Below are positions 49,309 to 57,190 of a stretch of DNA of 57,190 nucleotides, piece after piece. The first letter of the stretch is position 1; each line of letters starts with the position of its first letter. The translations under genes were made by a program, and so were the position numbers. The notes beneath the pieces were generated by a model that was not told the DNA's origin, searched no databases, and saw only the letters and a list, made by a program, of their open reading frames with translations. The stretch is from Acidobacteriota bacterium (lineage in GTDB: Bacteria > Acidobacteriota > B3-B38 > Guanabaribacteriales > JAGGZT01): the NCBI GenBank assembly GCA_021161905.1, contig JAGGZT010000053.1:1-57190 (forward strand). The letters run 5' to 3'.

Positions 49309-50136
49309 ATGAAAGGGATTGAGTTTTATAAGGTCTCAGGGGGAGGGAACGATTTCATCGTCGTCGATAATAGGGAGGGTCAGCTTCCAAGGATTTTCTT
49401 GGCCTCTATTCCCGCTATCTGCACCAGGAGGTTCTCTCTTGGGTCAGACGGGGTGATCCTGATTGAACATTCATTGGATGCCGATATCAAGATGCGCTTC
49501 TTCAACCCTGATGGGAGTGAGGCGAAGCTCTGTGGCAATGGTATTCGTTGTTTAGCCCGGCTTGCCTATGAAGAGGGCTTTGTCTCTTCTCGCAAGATGA
49601 AGATAGAGACTACGGCGGGGATTATGGAAGCTGAGGTATCGGGGGAGATGGTACGGGTCAAGGTTCAGCCTCCTGCTCCTCCGTCACTTTTCCTCGTTCT
49701 CGATGTCGATGGAGAGCGGGTTGAAGGACATTATGTTGATGTCGGCGTTCCCCACTTCGTGGTGCCGGTTCTCGATCTCGATCGGGCTCCGGTGGTGGAG
49801 CTGGGAAGGAAGATTAGGCATCATAAGCATTTTGCCCCTGAGGGAACCAATGTGGATTTCGTCCATCCTGAGGATGAACATCATCTCCACCTCCGTATCT
49901 ATGAACGAGGGGTGGAGGAGGAAACCCTCTCCTCGGGGACAGGATGTCTTGCTGCTTCCTGCGTCTTTGCCGCTCTGGGCAAGGTTTCTTCCCCTGTTAG
50001 CTGTATTCCCCCAAGTGGGATAGTGAATATCATCGATTTCTCCTACGATGGGAGGGTGTTCCGGGATGTATTCCTTGAGGGAGAGACGCGGATAATTGCT
50101 AAAGGAAGACTTCTCCCCGACGCCTTCCTTGGTTGA
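49309..50136 (+). CDS. dapF: Diaminopimelate epimerase DapF
   Basis: Converts LL- to meso-diaminopimelate for lysine and peptidoglycan. The 275-residue protein has both catalytic cysteines, Cys75 (LCGNGIRC) and Cys213 (SSGTGCLA), and the substrate-binding FNPDGSEA and HFVVP segments. An AGGAGGGAGA ribosome site precedes ATG 49309. The N-terminal SGGGNDF departs slightly from the usual G-GNDF motif by an extra Gly in place of His or Leu. Confidence 0.95.
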   Translation: MKGIEFYKVSGGGNDFIVVDNREGQLPRIFLASIPAICTRRFSLGSDGVILIEHSLDADIKMRFFNPDGSEAKLCGNGIRCLARLAYEEGFVSSRKMKIETTAGIMEAEVSGEMVRVKVQPPAPPSLFLVLDVDGERVEGHYVDVGVPHFVVPVLDLDRAPVVELGRKIRHHKHFAPEGTNVDFVHPEDEHHLHLRIYERGVEEETLSSGTGCLAASCVFAALGKVSSPVSCIPPSGIVNIIDFSYDGRVFRDVFLEGETRIIAKGRLLPDAFLG

Positions 50137-50167
50137 TGTTTTTCTTTTGATTATTCCTCGAAGATAA

Positions 50168-50215
50168 GAACCCCTTTATGCTATAATTATCTCCTTTTAT
50201 GTTATTGAGGGGTTC
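50168..50215 (+). promoter_or_regulatory. Extended -10 promoter inside an inverted repeat, before the AGCS symporter
   Basis: A perfect TATAAT (50182-50187) with TGn extension (50179-50181) but no clear -35 lies between two arms of a 7-base inverted repeat, GAACCCC (50168-50174) and GGGGTTC (50209-50215). The arms flank the -10 and the start region, so an operator or a leader structure is possible. The whole gap is 110 bases; I see no glycine-riboswitch core in it. Confidence 0.55.
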
Positions 50216-50246
50216 AGTATCACTTAAAAACCAAAAGAGGTGAGGT

Positions 50247-51596
50247 ATGGAAGAGAGATTATCAGCCATCATCTCAGTGATAAGGGTTTGGGTTTGGGGT
50301 CCACCGATGCTTATCCTCCTTGTAGGGACCGGGATATATCTTACCTTGAGACTGCGGGGGCTTCAGTTCACCAAGTTGTGGCACTCTCTTTGGCTTGCCC
50401 TCGTAAAGAGGAAGGAGGATACCGAGGAGGCAGGAGATATATCCCACTTTCAGGCGCTTATGACCGCTCTTTCCGCCACCGTTGGTACGGGGAACATTGC
50501 GGGAGTGGCTACCGCGATCACCGCTGGAGGTCCTGGTGCCCTTTTCTGGATGTGGATAACCGGCTTCTTCGGAATGGCTACCAAGTACTCCGAGGCGGTG
50601 CTTGCGGTTAAATACCGTGAGGTGGATAAATTTGGGACGATGAGTGGTGGTCCGATGTACTACATTTCCAAAGGGCTCAACCTGCCCTGGCTGGGGGCGA
50701 TCTTTGCCATCTTCGCCTCCATCTCCGCCTTTGGCATCGGTAATATGGTTCAATCGAACTCGGTGGCGGATGTGGTTGAGGCTACCTTTGGCATTCCCTT
50801 TTGGGTGACCGGGCTCATCCTCGCCTTTGCCACCGGGCTGGTCATCATAGGGGGGATAAAAAGCATCGGCAGGGTGACGGGGACGCTCGTTCCCATAATG
50901 ATAATCTTCTATTTCGGCGCTGCTTTGTTGGTCGTCTTCATCAATTGGCGAATGATACCAGAGATATTTCGTCTCGTCATTACCAAGGCATTCACCCCGA
51001 CTGCTGCTGCCGGTGGTTTTCTTGGCGCTACCGTGATGCAGACGATAAGGATGGGGGTGTCCCGGGGGGTGTTCTCGAACGAGTCGGGTTTAGGTTCTGC
51101 TCCCATCGCTGCTGCTGCCGCCAAGACCAAGGAGCCGGTTACCCAAGCGCTTGTGTCGATGACCCAGACATTTATCGATACGATAGTTGTCTGCTCCCTA
51201 ACCGGATTTGTCATCCTCTCTTCCGGCCTCTGGACCTCGGGGAAAACCGGGGCAGAGCTCTCTGCTATGGCGTTTAATCAGGCACTTCCTCATGGTGTTG
51301 GTGCCTTGGTTGTTTCCATTGGTCTTATCCTTTTTGCCTACTCCACCATCCTTGGGTGGAGCTATTACGGAGAGAAGTCGATAGAGTACCTCTTAGGAGA
51401 AAGAGCGGTTTATCCCTACCGTTTCATATTCTGCGTCGTAGTGGCTATAGGTGCAGTAGTGAAGTTGGAGCTCGTCTGGAACTTGGCGGATGTGATGAAC
51501 GCTTTGATGGCGGTACCTAACCTGGTTGGTCTTCTCGGTTTGAGTGGGGTCGTCGCCTATGAGACGAGGCGCTATATTGAAAAGTATAAGATATAG
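50247..51596 (+). CDS. Amino acid:sodium symporter (alanine or glycine), AGCS family
   Basis: The 449-residue protein has the AGCS signatures [41 protein letters not shown] and [21 protein letters not shown], with about eleven membrane helices. Family members import alanine or glycine with sodium; the substrate here is not resolved by sequence. It has its own promoter and an AGGTGAGGT ribosome site, and it is 4 bases from the NRAMP-like gene downstream. Confidence 0.94.
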   Translation: MEERLSAIISVIRVWVWGPPMLILLVGTGIYLTLRLRGLQFTKLWHSLWLALVKRKEDTEEAGDISHFQALMTALSATVGTGNIAGVATAITAGGPGALFWMWITGFFGMATKYSEAVLAVKYREVDKFGTMSGGPMYYISKGLNLPWLGAIFAIFASISAFGIGNMVQSNSVADVVEATFGIPFWVTGLILAFATGLVIIGGIKSIGRVTGTLVPIMIIFYFGAALLVVFINWRMIPEIFRLVITKAFTPTAAAGGFLGATVMQTIRMGVSRGVFSNESGLGSAPIAAAAAKTKEPVTQALVSMTQTFIDTIVVCSLTGFVILSSGLWTSGKTGAELSAMAFNQALPHGVGALVVSIGLILFAYSTILGWSYYGEKSIEYLLGERAVYPYRFIFCVVVAIGAVVKLELVWNLADVMNALMAVPNLVGLLGLSGVVAYETRRYIEKYKI

Positions 51597-51600
51597 TTAG

Positions 51601-52812
51601 ATGAAAAAAGGAAAAGGGGGGTTAGGACCGGGATTGGTGGTTACCGCTGCCTTCATCGGTCCGGGGACAGTTACCACCTGCACTCTGGCAGGGGCAGGTT
51701 TCGGATATGCCCTCCTCTGGACGATGGTCTTCGCCACCGTCACCGCCTTCATCCTCCAGGAGATGAGCGGGAGATTGGGACTTGTCGCCGGAAAGGGGCT
51801 CTCTGAGGTGCTGAGGGAGCGTTCGCCCTCTCCAGTAGCAAGATACCTCACCATCTCGTTGGTGGTGTCAGCCATTACCTTCGGTTGTGCTGCCTTCGAG
51901 GCGGGAAACATCATCGGAGGTGCACTCGGTCTTTCGGCGATAACCGGGATCCCCCTGCGGTTCTGGGTTTTTCTTATCGCCATTTCTGCCTTTGTGCTCC
52001 TTTACCGAGGAAGCTACCTTTTGGTGGAACGTGTTCTCATTCTCCTCGTTTTCACGATGAGCCTCGCCTTCATCGCCACTGCGATCATCGTTAAGCCCGA
52101 TTTCCTCTCCATAGTCAGGGGAATAGTAATACCTCGTGTTCCTCATCAGTCTCTATATCTCATAGTGGCGCTGATCGGAACCACGGTGGTACCCTACAAC
52201 CTATTTCTTCATTCCTCGATAGCAAGGGAGAAATGGCAGGGGGCAGAGGAGATACCAGCGATGCGGCGCGATCTTGCTATCTCCATTGTGATCGGAGGTT
52301 TGATCTCGATGGCGATAATAATCACCGCCTCCGCCGCTTTCTTCGGCAGGAATGTTGAGATAAGGGGAGCGGGTGATATGGCTAAACAGCTCGCTCCCCT
52401 TCTTGGGAGATGGGCTAATCTCTTTTTCGGCATCGGGCTTTTTTCCGCTGGTATCTCCTCCGCCATTACTGCACCCCTTGCTGCTGCTTACGCCACCTCG
52501 GGAGCTTTGGGCTGGGAGCAGGGGACGAGGGAAAAGGGCTTCCGCTTCGTCTGGTTTTTCGTCCTTTTAGCTGGTGCTATCGTCTCCCTTACCGGGGTAA
52601 AACCCATTCCCGCGATCGTCTTCGCTCAAGCGGCAAACGGCTTTATACTTCCCCTCCTCTCCGTCTTTCTCCTCTTTTCGATGAATGATCGTGCTATCCT
52701 TAAGGGTAGAGTGAATAATCTTCTTCTGAACTTGGTGGGTGGGCTTATTGTAGGAATCACCTTTATTATTGCCGGCTTGAACCTCCTTCGGGCGTTTGGC
52801 TTTGGGAAATAG
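51601..52812 (+). CDS. NRAMP-like (SLC11-related) transporter with altered metal-site motifs
   Basis: 403 residues, about eleven helices, with the family FLHSSIARE stretch after helix 6. The helix-1 metal motif, DPGN in manganese/iron transporters, reads GPGT (residues 20-23), and the helix-6 motif MPHN reads VPYN (197-200). The coordinating Asp, Asn and Met are therefore absent. It belongs to a divergent SLC11-related clade whose substrate I cannot state; some such relatives move magnesium. It is probably co-transcribed with the AGCS symporter. Confidence 0.85.
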   Translation: MKKGKGGLGPGLVVTAAFIGPGTVTTCTLAGAGFGYALLWTMVFATVTAFILQEMSGRLGLVAGKGLSEVLRERSPSPVARYLTISLVVSAITFGCAAFEAGNIIGGALGLSAITGIPLRFWVFLIAISAFVLLYRGSYLLVERVLILLVFTMSLAFIATAIIVKPDFLSIVRGIVIPRVPHQSLYLIVALIGTTVVPYNLFLHSSIAREKWQGAEEIPAMRRDLAISIVIGGLISMAIIITASAAFFGRNVEIRGAGDMAKQLAPLLGRWANLFFGIGLFSAGISSAITAPLAAAYATSGALGWEQGTREKGFRFVWFFVLLAGAIVSLTGVKPIPAIVFAQAANGFILPLLSVFLLFSMNDRAILKGRVNNLLLNLVGGLIVGITFIIAGLNLLRAFGFGK

Positions 52813-52820
52813 GGGGAAAT

Positions 52821-54749
52821 ATGTGGATGCGGAGGATATTTATTATCAGCGGAGCGGTTTTTCCCCTCTTTGTTCTTTTGGTGGCGATCGCGGGTGGAAA
52901 GGGAAAACTTCCCCTCTATCTCTCTGAATTTGGACTTTTCCTCCTTATTCTTTTCGCAACCTACCTCGTAGGAGGAGAGTTTCTTTCCCGCTTTTTCCCC
53001 GAGCTCTCCTTTTCTGCGGGTGAATTACTCCTTTCTGCCATTGGACTTGGGCTTTTGTTCTTCTCTTTCCTTGGTTTTCTCTTGGGGATTTTTGGTCTTC
53101 TCTTCCGCCCGGTTCTTATCCTTTTGCTCGTTGTTTCTGTTCTCTATGTTCTAATAAAAGAAAGGGGAAAGGTGTTCGTACCCTTCTCTCAACTCCTCCT
53201 TCCGGAGAAGGAGAATCTCTTTTTCGCCTTGATCTTCCTCCTTATGGTAATTGCCAATCTTATCTCTGCTTTCAGCCCGGTGATCTTCTACGATGCTTTA
53301 GTCTATCATCTTGGTCTTCCTAAGGAATACCTTGATGCTCATCGGATATTCTACCTCCCCTACAATATGCACGGGAGCCTGCCCCAGGGAGGGGAGATGA
53401 TCTATCTCTTAGCCTTGATCCTGAAAAGTGGGGTGGTGGGGAAGTTGCTGAATGCCTTTTTCGGGTTCTTCTCTGCCCTTCTCCTTTATTTTATCGGAAG
53501 AAAGATCACTTCCTCGGACCGGGGCGGTTTTTTCCCCGCGCTACTTTTTTATTCCCTCCCCCAGATCTTTCTCCTTTCGACATTGGTGAATGTTGATCTC
53601 CTATCGTGCTTTGTTCTTCTTCTTTCTCTCTATTTCATCCTCCGTTTCCTCGCCGGGGATAAAAAGGCACTTTTTCTTTCCGCTCTTTTTTCCGGTTTTG
53701 CCCTCTCCCTCAAATATCAGAATGTCATCGGGGTTATTATCTTGGTCTTCTTCATCTTTTTACTCAAGAGGGAAAAAAGCTTTCGGAGGTGGAGGGCGGT
53801 GATGCTTTTTTTGGGGATTTCAGCGCTCATCCTTTCTCCTTGGTTGGTGAAGAATCTCATCCTTACTGGGAACCCGGTCTATCCCTTCTTCTATTCCCTG
53901 TTTGGGGGAAAGGATTGGGGGAAAGAAGAGGCATACTTCTTCTACCAGAGCCTGAGTGGAAGAATCGGAGGCAGTTTCAAGTTTCTTCCCTTCCTTGCCA
54001 CCTTCTTCGCCCTCCTCTCTCGCTGGGCGCAAATAGGGTTTCACCGGTTTATCATCCCGATTGCGGTTCTCCTCCCCTTTTTCCTCATAAAGAGGGAGCG
54101 TAATTTGGCTATCTTCGGCATCTTTGGGGTGGTGGAGCTCCTTTTCTTTTCCCTTCTTTCGGGGAATGTTGCCAATCTTTTCCGCTATGCTCTTTTTGCT
54201 TATGCCCTTTTATTCCTCTCCTTTGGTTCTTTCTTTGCCCGGTTTAGGCTTAAGAGGTTGGCGACCGCGGTTCTCATAATATTTGCCACCATAGATACCG
54301 GCTGGGGCATCGCCTTTCGCGAAACGCTGACCTCGAGCTACCGTGTGGTCTTCACCTCCCTTCCCCGAAGGGTGTATATAACCCAGTTCGTCCCCTCATA
54401 TCCTCTAATGGTGAAAGCAGGTGAGTTAGCCAGATCCGGGAAAATCCTCTTTATCGGAGAGACGAGGGCTTTTTATGCTCCGAAAGGAGCGATCGTGCCC
54501 TCCGCAAATAACGGACGCTACATTGTAAAGCTCATAGAGGGAGGGAAAGGGATCCCAGAGATAGAGAAAAGGCTGAGGTCGAAGGGGATCCGCTTTATCC
54601 TGCTCGATGTCCCTGAGTTGGCGAGGCTGAGAAGGGTCCTTGGTTACCTCAGATTTTCCTCGCCTAATGATGAGAAGCTCTTCTTGGATTATATCCGGAC
54701 CCGGAAGGCTATAGCCCGATTTAGGGATATATATCTTCTTGAAAGTTAG
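52821..54749 (+). CDS. GT-C type membrane glycosyltransferase-like protein
   Basis: 642-residue polytopic protein with about a dozen helices. The first large loop carries FYDALVYHLGLPKEYLDAHR, placing an acidic Asp and His as in ArnT/PMT-like GT-C enzymes that use polyprenyl-phosphate sugars. The later LTGNPVYPFFYSLFGG is frequent in this group. The C-terminal about 120 residues form a soluble alpha/beta domain (LFIGETRAFYAPKGAIVPS, KGIRFILLDVPE). Donor and acceptor are unknown. AGGGGG precedes ATG 52821. Confidence 0.78.
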   Translation: MWMRRIFIISGAVFPLFVLLVAIAGGKGKLPLYLSEFGLFLLILFATYLVGGEFLSRFFPELSFSAGELLLSAIGLGLLFFSFLGFLLGIFGLLFRPVLILLLVVSVLYVLIKERGKVFVPFSQLLLPEKENLFFALIFLLMVIANLISAFSPVIFYDALVYHLGLPKEYLDAHRIFYLPYNMHGSLPQGGEMIYLLALILKSGVVGKLLNAFFGFFSALLLYFIGRKITSSDRGGFFPALLFYSLPQIFLLSTLVNVDLLSCFVLLLSLYFILRFLAGDKKALFLSALFSGFALSLKYQNVIGVIILVFFIFLLKREKSFRRWRAVMLFLGISALILSPWLVKNLILTGNPVYPFFYSLFGGKDWGKEEAYFFYQSLSGRIGGSFKFLPFLATFFALLSRWAQIGFHRFIIPIAVLLPFFLIKRERNLAIFGIFGVVELLFFSLLSGNVANLFRYALFAYALLFLSFGSFFARFRLKRLATAVLIIFATIDTGWGIAFRETLTSSYRVVFTSLPRRVYITQFVPSYPLMVKAGELARSGKILFIGETRAFYAPKGAIVPSANNGRYIVKLIEGGKGIPEIEKRLRSKGIRFILLDVPELARLRRVLGYLRFSSPNDEKLFLDYIRTRKAIARFRDIYLLES

Positions 54750-54762
54750 AAAGGAGGCTTAG

Positions 54763-55896
54763 ATGGACCTTGCCAGACTGAGAAAAGAGTTCCCCGTGGT
54801 TGAGGAGTGCATTTACTTCAACAATGCCGCTATGGCACCGGTGCCCCTCTCGGTACGCCAGGCGGTAGCTGAGACCTATGTCGATCGAGAGATTCCGGCT
54901 GAGGTGAGGACGGAACGGCGTGAGGGGATGGAGCTGAGGGTGAGGGAGAAGCTCGCCCGGCTGATGAACGCCGAGACCGAGGAGATAACCTACATCACCA
55001 ATACCTCCGATGGGATAAACATCATCGCTTTAGGGGCGGAGATGGAACGAGGGGATAATGTGGTTATCCCTCACGGAGCCTTCCCCGCCTTGATCTATCC
55101 CTGGATGTGGCGGGCAAAGAGAGATGGGATTGAGATCCGTTTCGCTCAGCCAAAGGAGGAATATCGGGTTACCGAGGAGGATATCATCGCCAGGGTTGAT
55201 GAAAGGACAAAAGTGGTGGCGGTGAGTCATGTCAACTGGATGGATGGCTATCGCCTCGACCTTAAGAAGTTGGGGGAGTTCTGTGAGGAACGGGGCATCC
55301 TCTTTGCGGTAAATACTACCCACTCCCTTGGGGCGATGGTTATCGATGTGAAGAGAGAGAAGATATCGGCACTTTTTGCGAGCGCCTTCAAATGGCTACT
55401 CGCCCCAGCAGGGATCGGAGTTCTCTTTGTATCTAAGGATTGGCTTTCCCGGATAAAGCCAACCTATGTGAGTTATCTCGGGATGACCACCGAGATGGAA
55501 GATCTCTCCTACCGCTTTGAGTTCTGCCCCGATGCCGAGCGGTTCCGTACCGGCAATATAAATTATTTGGGACTGGCTGGCTTGAACCGTTCACTGGATA
55601 TCATATTCGAGTTTGGACCAAGAAAGATAGAGGAGCGGGATATCGCCCTCACCGAGATGATAGTCGAAGGGCTTGAGAAAAGAGGGTATGTGATAAGGAG
55701 TGCTCGGGAGAGGATACATCGTTCTTCCATCATCAATTTCAGCGGGAGGAATATCCCCGCCCTTTATGATCATCTCTTGAAGCATAAGGTGGTCGTCTCG
55801 AGGCGAGCTGATGGCATCAGGGTTTCTCCCCACTTCTATAATAGTGAGGATGAAGTGGAGCGGATGCTCGAGATAGTGGATGGATTTTCCAGCTAA
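54763..55896 (+). CDS. Class V aminotransferase-fold protein (cysteine desulfurase/isopenicillin epimerase-like)
   Basis: 377-residue PLP-fold protein. The N-terminal YFNNAAMAPVP, ITNTSDGINIIA and the PLP-lysine region FASAFKWLLAPAGIG (Lys210) fit class V. At the position of the Asp that contacts the PLP ring nitrogen the sequence is VNTTHSLG, with Asn184 instead of Asp and His187 where desulfurases have Gln or His. The active-site Cys loop of desulfurases is not evident. The substrate is unknown. An AAAGGAGG ribosome site precedes ATG 54763. Confidence 0.85.
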   Translation: MDLARLRKEFPVVEECIYFNNAAMAPVPLSVRQAVAETYVDREIPAEVRTERREGMELRVREKLARLMNAETEEITYITNTSDGINIIALGAEMERGDNVVIPHGAFPALIYPWMWRAKRDGIEIRFAQPKEEYRVTEEDIIARVDERTKVVAVSHVNWMDGYRLDLKKLGEFCEERGILFAVNTTHSLGAMVIDVKREKISALFASAFKWLLAPAGIGVLFVSKDWLSRIKPTYVSYLGMTTEMEDLSYRFEFCPDAERFRTGNINYLGLAGLNRSLDIIFEFGPRKIEERDIALTEMIVEGLEKRGYVIRSARERIHRSSIINFSGRNIPALYDHLLKHKVVVSRRADGIRVSPHFYNSEDEVERMLEIVDGFSS

Positions 55897-55916
55897 AAAA
55901 GGCTTAGCTGGTTTTT
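55889..55916 (+). terminator. Intrinsic terminator of the aminotransferase gene
   Basis: A perfect 8-bp stem CCAGCTAA/TTAGCTGG with a 7-base loop (55897-55903) is followed by TTTTT (55912-55916). The left arm contains the stop codon of the aminotransferase gene and the right arm lies within the last codons of the convergent endoQ gene. No T tract follows on the minus strand, so it acts on the plus strand only. Confidence 0.82.
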
Positions 55917-57134
55917 CTCTTCTTCTTCCGCTTCGCCGAATATCTCTATCTTGCCGAAGACGCCGTCATAGCCGGGAGTGATCTTGAGCCTCCCTTGCCG
56001 CACTTTTATGATCCCTTCAGCTATCTTTGGGTTGGTAGCTTTTCTTAGGTCTTCTTCCGGCACATCGAGAAGGATTTCGAACTCGGAGCCAAACCGGTTG
56101 ATCAATCGGAGGTATTCCTCCTCCACCCTTTTTGATTCCGCTCCTTGTTCATAGGCAGAAGCGATTATCTCGGCTAAGGGAACGAGATGGCGTGATGGTA
56201 TTGCACCAGGCGGGGTGTATCCTTCGGGTCTATCAGCGAGCTCCTCTACTCGGTGCATTACCCCGATGGTGAGCGGTTTTCCACAGACAGGGCAGATATT
56301 ATTATGCTTTATGCTCTCCTTGGGGGAGAAGAGAATGCCACAATTCCTGTGCCCATCATAGTGGTATTTCCCCTCCTCGGGATAAAACTCCACGGTGAAG
56401 AGAAAGGCTCGGCGATCGCGCTCCTTTATCGCCTCGAATATCCGGTAATAATCCGGTTCGCAATCGAAGACATTTGCCTCTCTGCCCAGCTTTTTGGGGG
56501 AATGGGCATCGGAATTCGAGATGAGGGAGACGGAATCGAGCGCCGAGACCCGCCAGTTCATCTCTGGATCGGAGGAAAGGCCAGTCTCGATGGCGAAGAT
56601 GGCAGAGCGAGCATCTCCAAAACACTCCTCAAGCGAATCGAAGCCGGAGTTCGAGCCGAAGACCGAGAACCAGGGCGTCCAGGCATGAGCGGGAACGATG
56701 ACGATATCGTCCGAGATATCCTTCATCATTTTGACGAGGTCAGAAGCGGGAAAGCCGAAGGTAGGACGGCCGTCGGATTCAAGCTTTCCGTAAGAATCGA
56801 GCTTTCTTACGATCCTATCGGCAAGGGCAAAGCTGGGGGCGAAGATGAGGGTGTGAATCTTCCTTAATTTCCCTCCCTGATGGTAGATATTGCTCACCTC
56901 AGTGGAGAGCATAAAATGGACCTTTCCTCCTTCCTTTAGGCGGAGGAGACCGCTTCCTGTTTCCTCAAGATGTTCCTTCAACTCAGCTAAATAGGCAGGA
57001 TGGGTGAAATCACCAGTTCCTACCAAGTTTATTCCCTTGAGCTCCGCATATCGAGCGATCTCAGGGACCTCCATCTCTTTGCTGGTCGCCCGGGAGTACC
57101 GGGAGTGTATGTGAAGATCAGCGATTATCCTCAT
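55893..57134 (-). CDS. DNA repair endonuclease EndoQ-like PHP protein with C-terminal clamp-binding motif
   Basis: EndoQ nicks DNA 5' of deaminated bases and abasic sites. The 413-residue protein has the PHP metal ligands DLHIHS (His8, His10), GDFTHP (Asp42, His45), STEVS, PAHAW and SNSDAH, then the EndoQ zinc site (HRNCGI with NICPVCGK). Its last five residues are QLSLF (409-413), matching the bacterial sliding-clamp motif. GAGGAG lies 12 bases before ATG 57134. It overlaps the convergent aminotransferase by 4 bases. Upstream, 57135-57190 shows no clear promoter. Confidence 0.88.
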   Translation of the reverse strand: MRIIADLHIHSRYSRATSKEMEVPEIARYAELKGINLVGTGDFTHPAYLAELKEHLEETGSGLLRLKEGGKVHFMLSTEVSNIYHQGGKLRKIHTLIFAPSFALADRIVRKLDSYGKLESDGRPTFGFPASDLVKMMKDISDDIVIVPAHAWTPWFSVFGSNSGFDSLEECFGDARSAIFAIETGLSSDPEMNWRVSALDSVSLISNSDAHSPKKLGREANVFDCEPDYYRIFEAIKERDRRAFLFTVEFYPEEGKYHYDGHRNCGILFSPKESIKHNNICPVCGKPLTIGVMHRVEELADRPEGYTPPGAIPSRHLVPLAEIIASAYEQGAESKRVEEEYLRLINRFGSEFEILLDVPEEDLRKATNPKIAEGIIKVRQGRLKITPGYDGVFGKIEIFGEAEEEEKNQLSLF

Positions 57135-57190
57135 CGGCTAAAAGCTCCTCTGATTATTAGACGGCTTCCCTTTTAGTGTAGCCCATCGAA

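Noticed and set aside
50137-50246. Glycine or other riboswitch before the AGCS symporter
   Set aside because: No glycine-aptamer core pattern is visible and the gap is short; only an inverted repeat and promoter can be supported.
56253-56867. 204-codon open frame antisense to the EndoQ-like gene
   Set aside because: The minus frame holds all PHP metal ligands; the plus frame is a shadow.

Overview
This window is a gene-dense bacterial chromosome segment with no gene-free stretch over 300 bases. I saw no tRNA, rRNA, CRISPR array, insertion sequence or prophage. The gene set implies a Gram-negative-type (diderm) cell: an outer-membrane beta-barrel protein, several lipoproteins, a heptose-activating enzyme, Wzm/Wzt polysaccharide export, UDP-GlcNAc synthesis and diaminopimelate epimerase. 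Genes often overlap and coding strands are purine-rich with many Glu, Lys and Arg residues. EndoQ, the parAB-bactofilin order and the propeller/barrel envelope protein suggest an uncultured anaerobic or thermophilic lineage, perhaps near Acidobacteriota/Aminicenantota. That placement is inference with low confidence.

The left end (1-5.9 kb) is an origin-proximal type cluster: mnmE (cut by the window edge), mnmG, rsmG, a near-consensus parS site, parA, parB and a bactofilin. A good promoter then precedes an ATP synthase operon (6.0-11.7 kb: b', b, delta, alpha, gamma, beta, epsilon) that lacks the a and c subunits. Next come a tRNA N6-adenine methyltransferase homologue, a Wzm/Wzt exporter with the heptose adenylyltransferase RfaE2, and a run of mfd, two PpiC-type foldases, an S4 protein, a YhaM-like OB/HD nuclease and lipA (to 22.6 kb).

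From 22.6 to 30.9 kb the minus strand carries a probable operon reading leftwards: an HTH-TPR protein, glmU, glmS, a CLC chloride protein with CBS domains, a PcrA/UvrD helicase and a small membrane protein, closed by an intrinsic terminator. To its right, also on the minus strand (30.9-38.5 kb), is an envelope operon: a TPR lipoprotein, a second lipoprotein, and a 960-residue protein joining a zinc peptidase, a TolB-like propeller and an outer-membrane barrel. It continues into a CusB/CusA-type metal-efflux pair that is clearly decayed, with four frameshifts and one in-gene deletion.

A divergent promoter at 38.5 kb starts the plus-strand cluster dprA, topA (five zinc ribbons), trmFO, xerC, an AzgA-type purine permease, then hslV and hslU from their own promoter. 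The right end holds a lipoprotein with an LptM-like N-terminus next to dapF, an AGCS amino-acid:sodium symporter, an NRAMP-like transporter with altered metal-site motifs, a GT-C type membrane protein, a class V aminotransferase homologue with an altered cofactor residue and, convergent to it, an EndoQ DNA-repair nuclease ending in a sliding-clamp-binding motif.

The best candidates for something undescribed are the peptidase-propeller-barrel operon, the clamp-tethered EndoQ, and the NRAMP-like and class V proteins that lack expected active-site residues.
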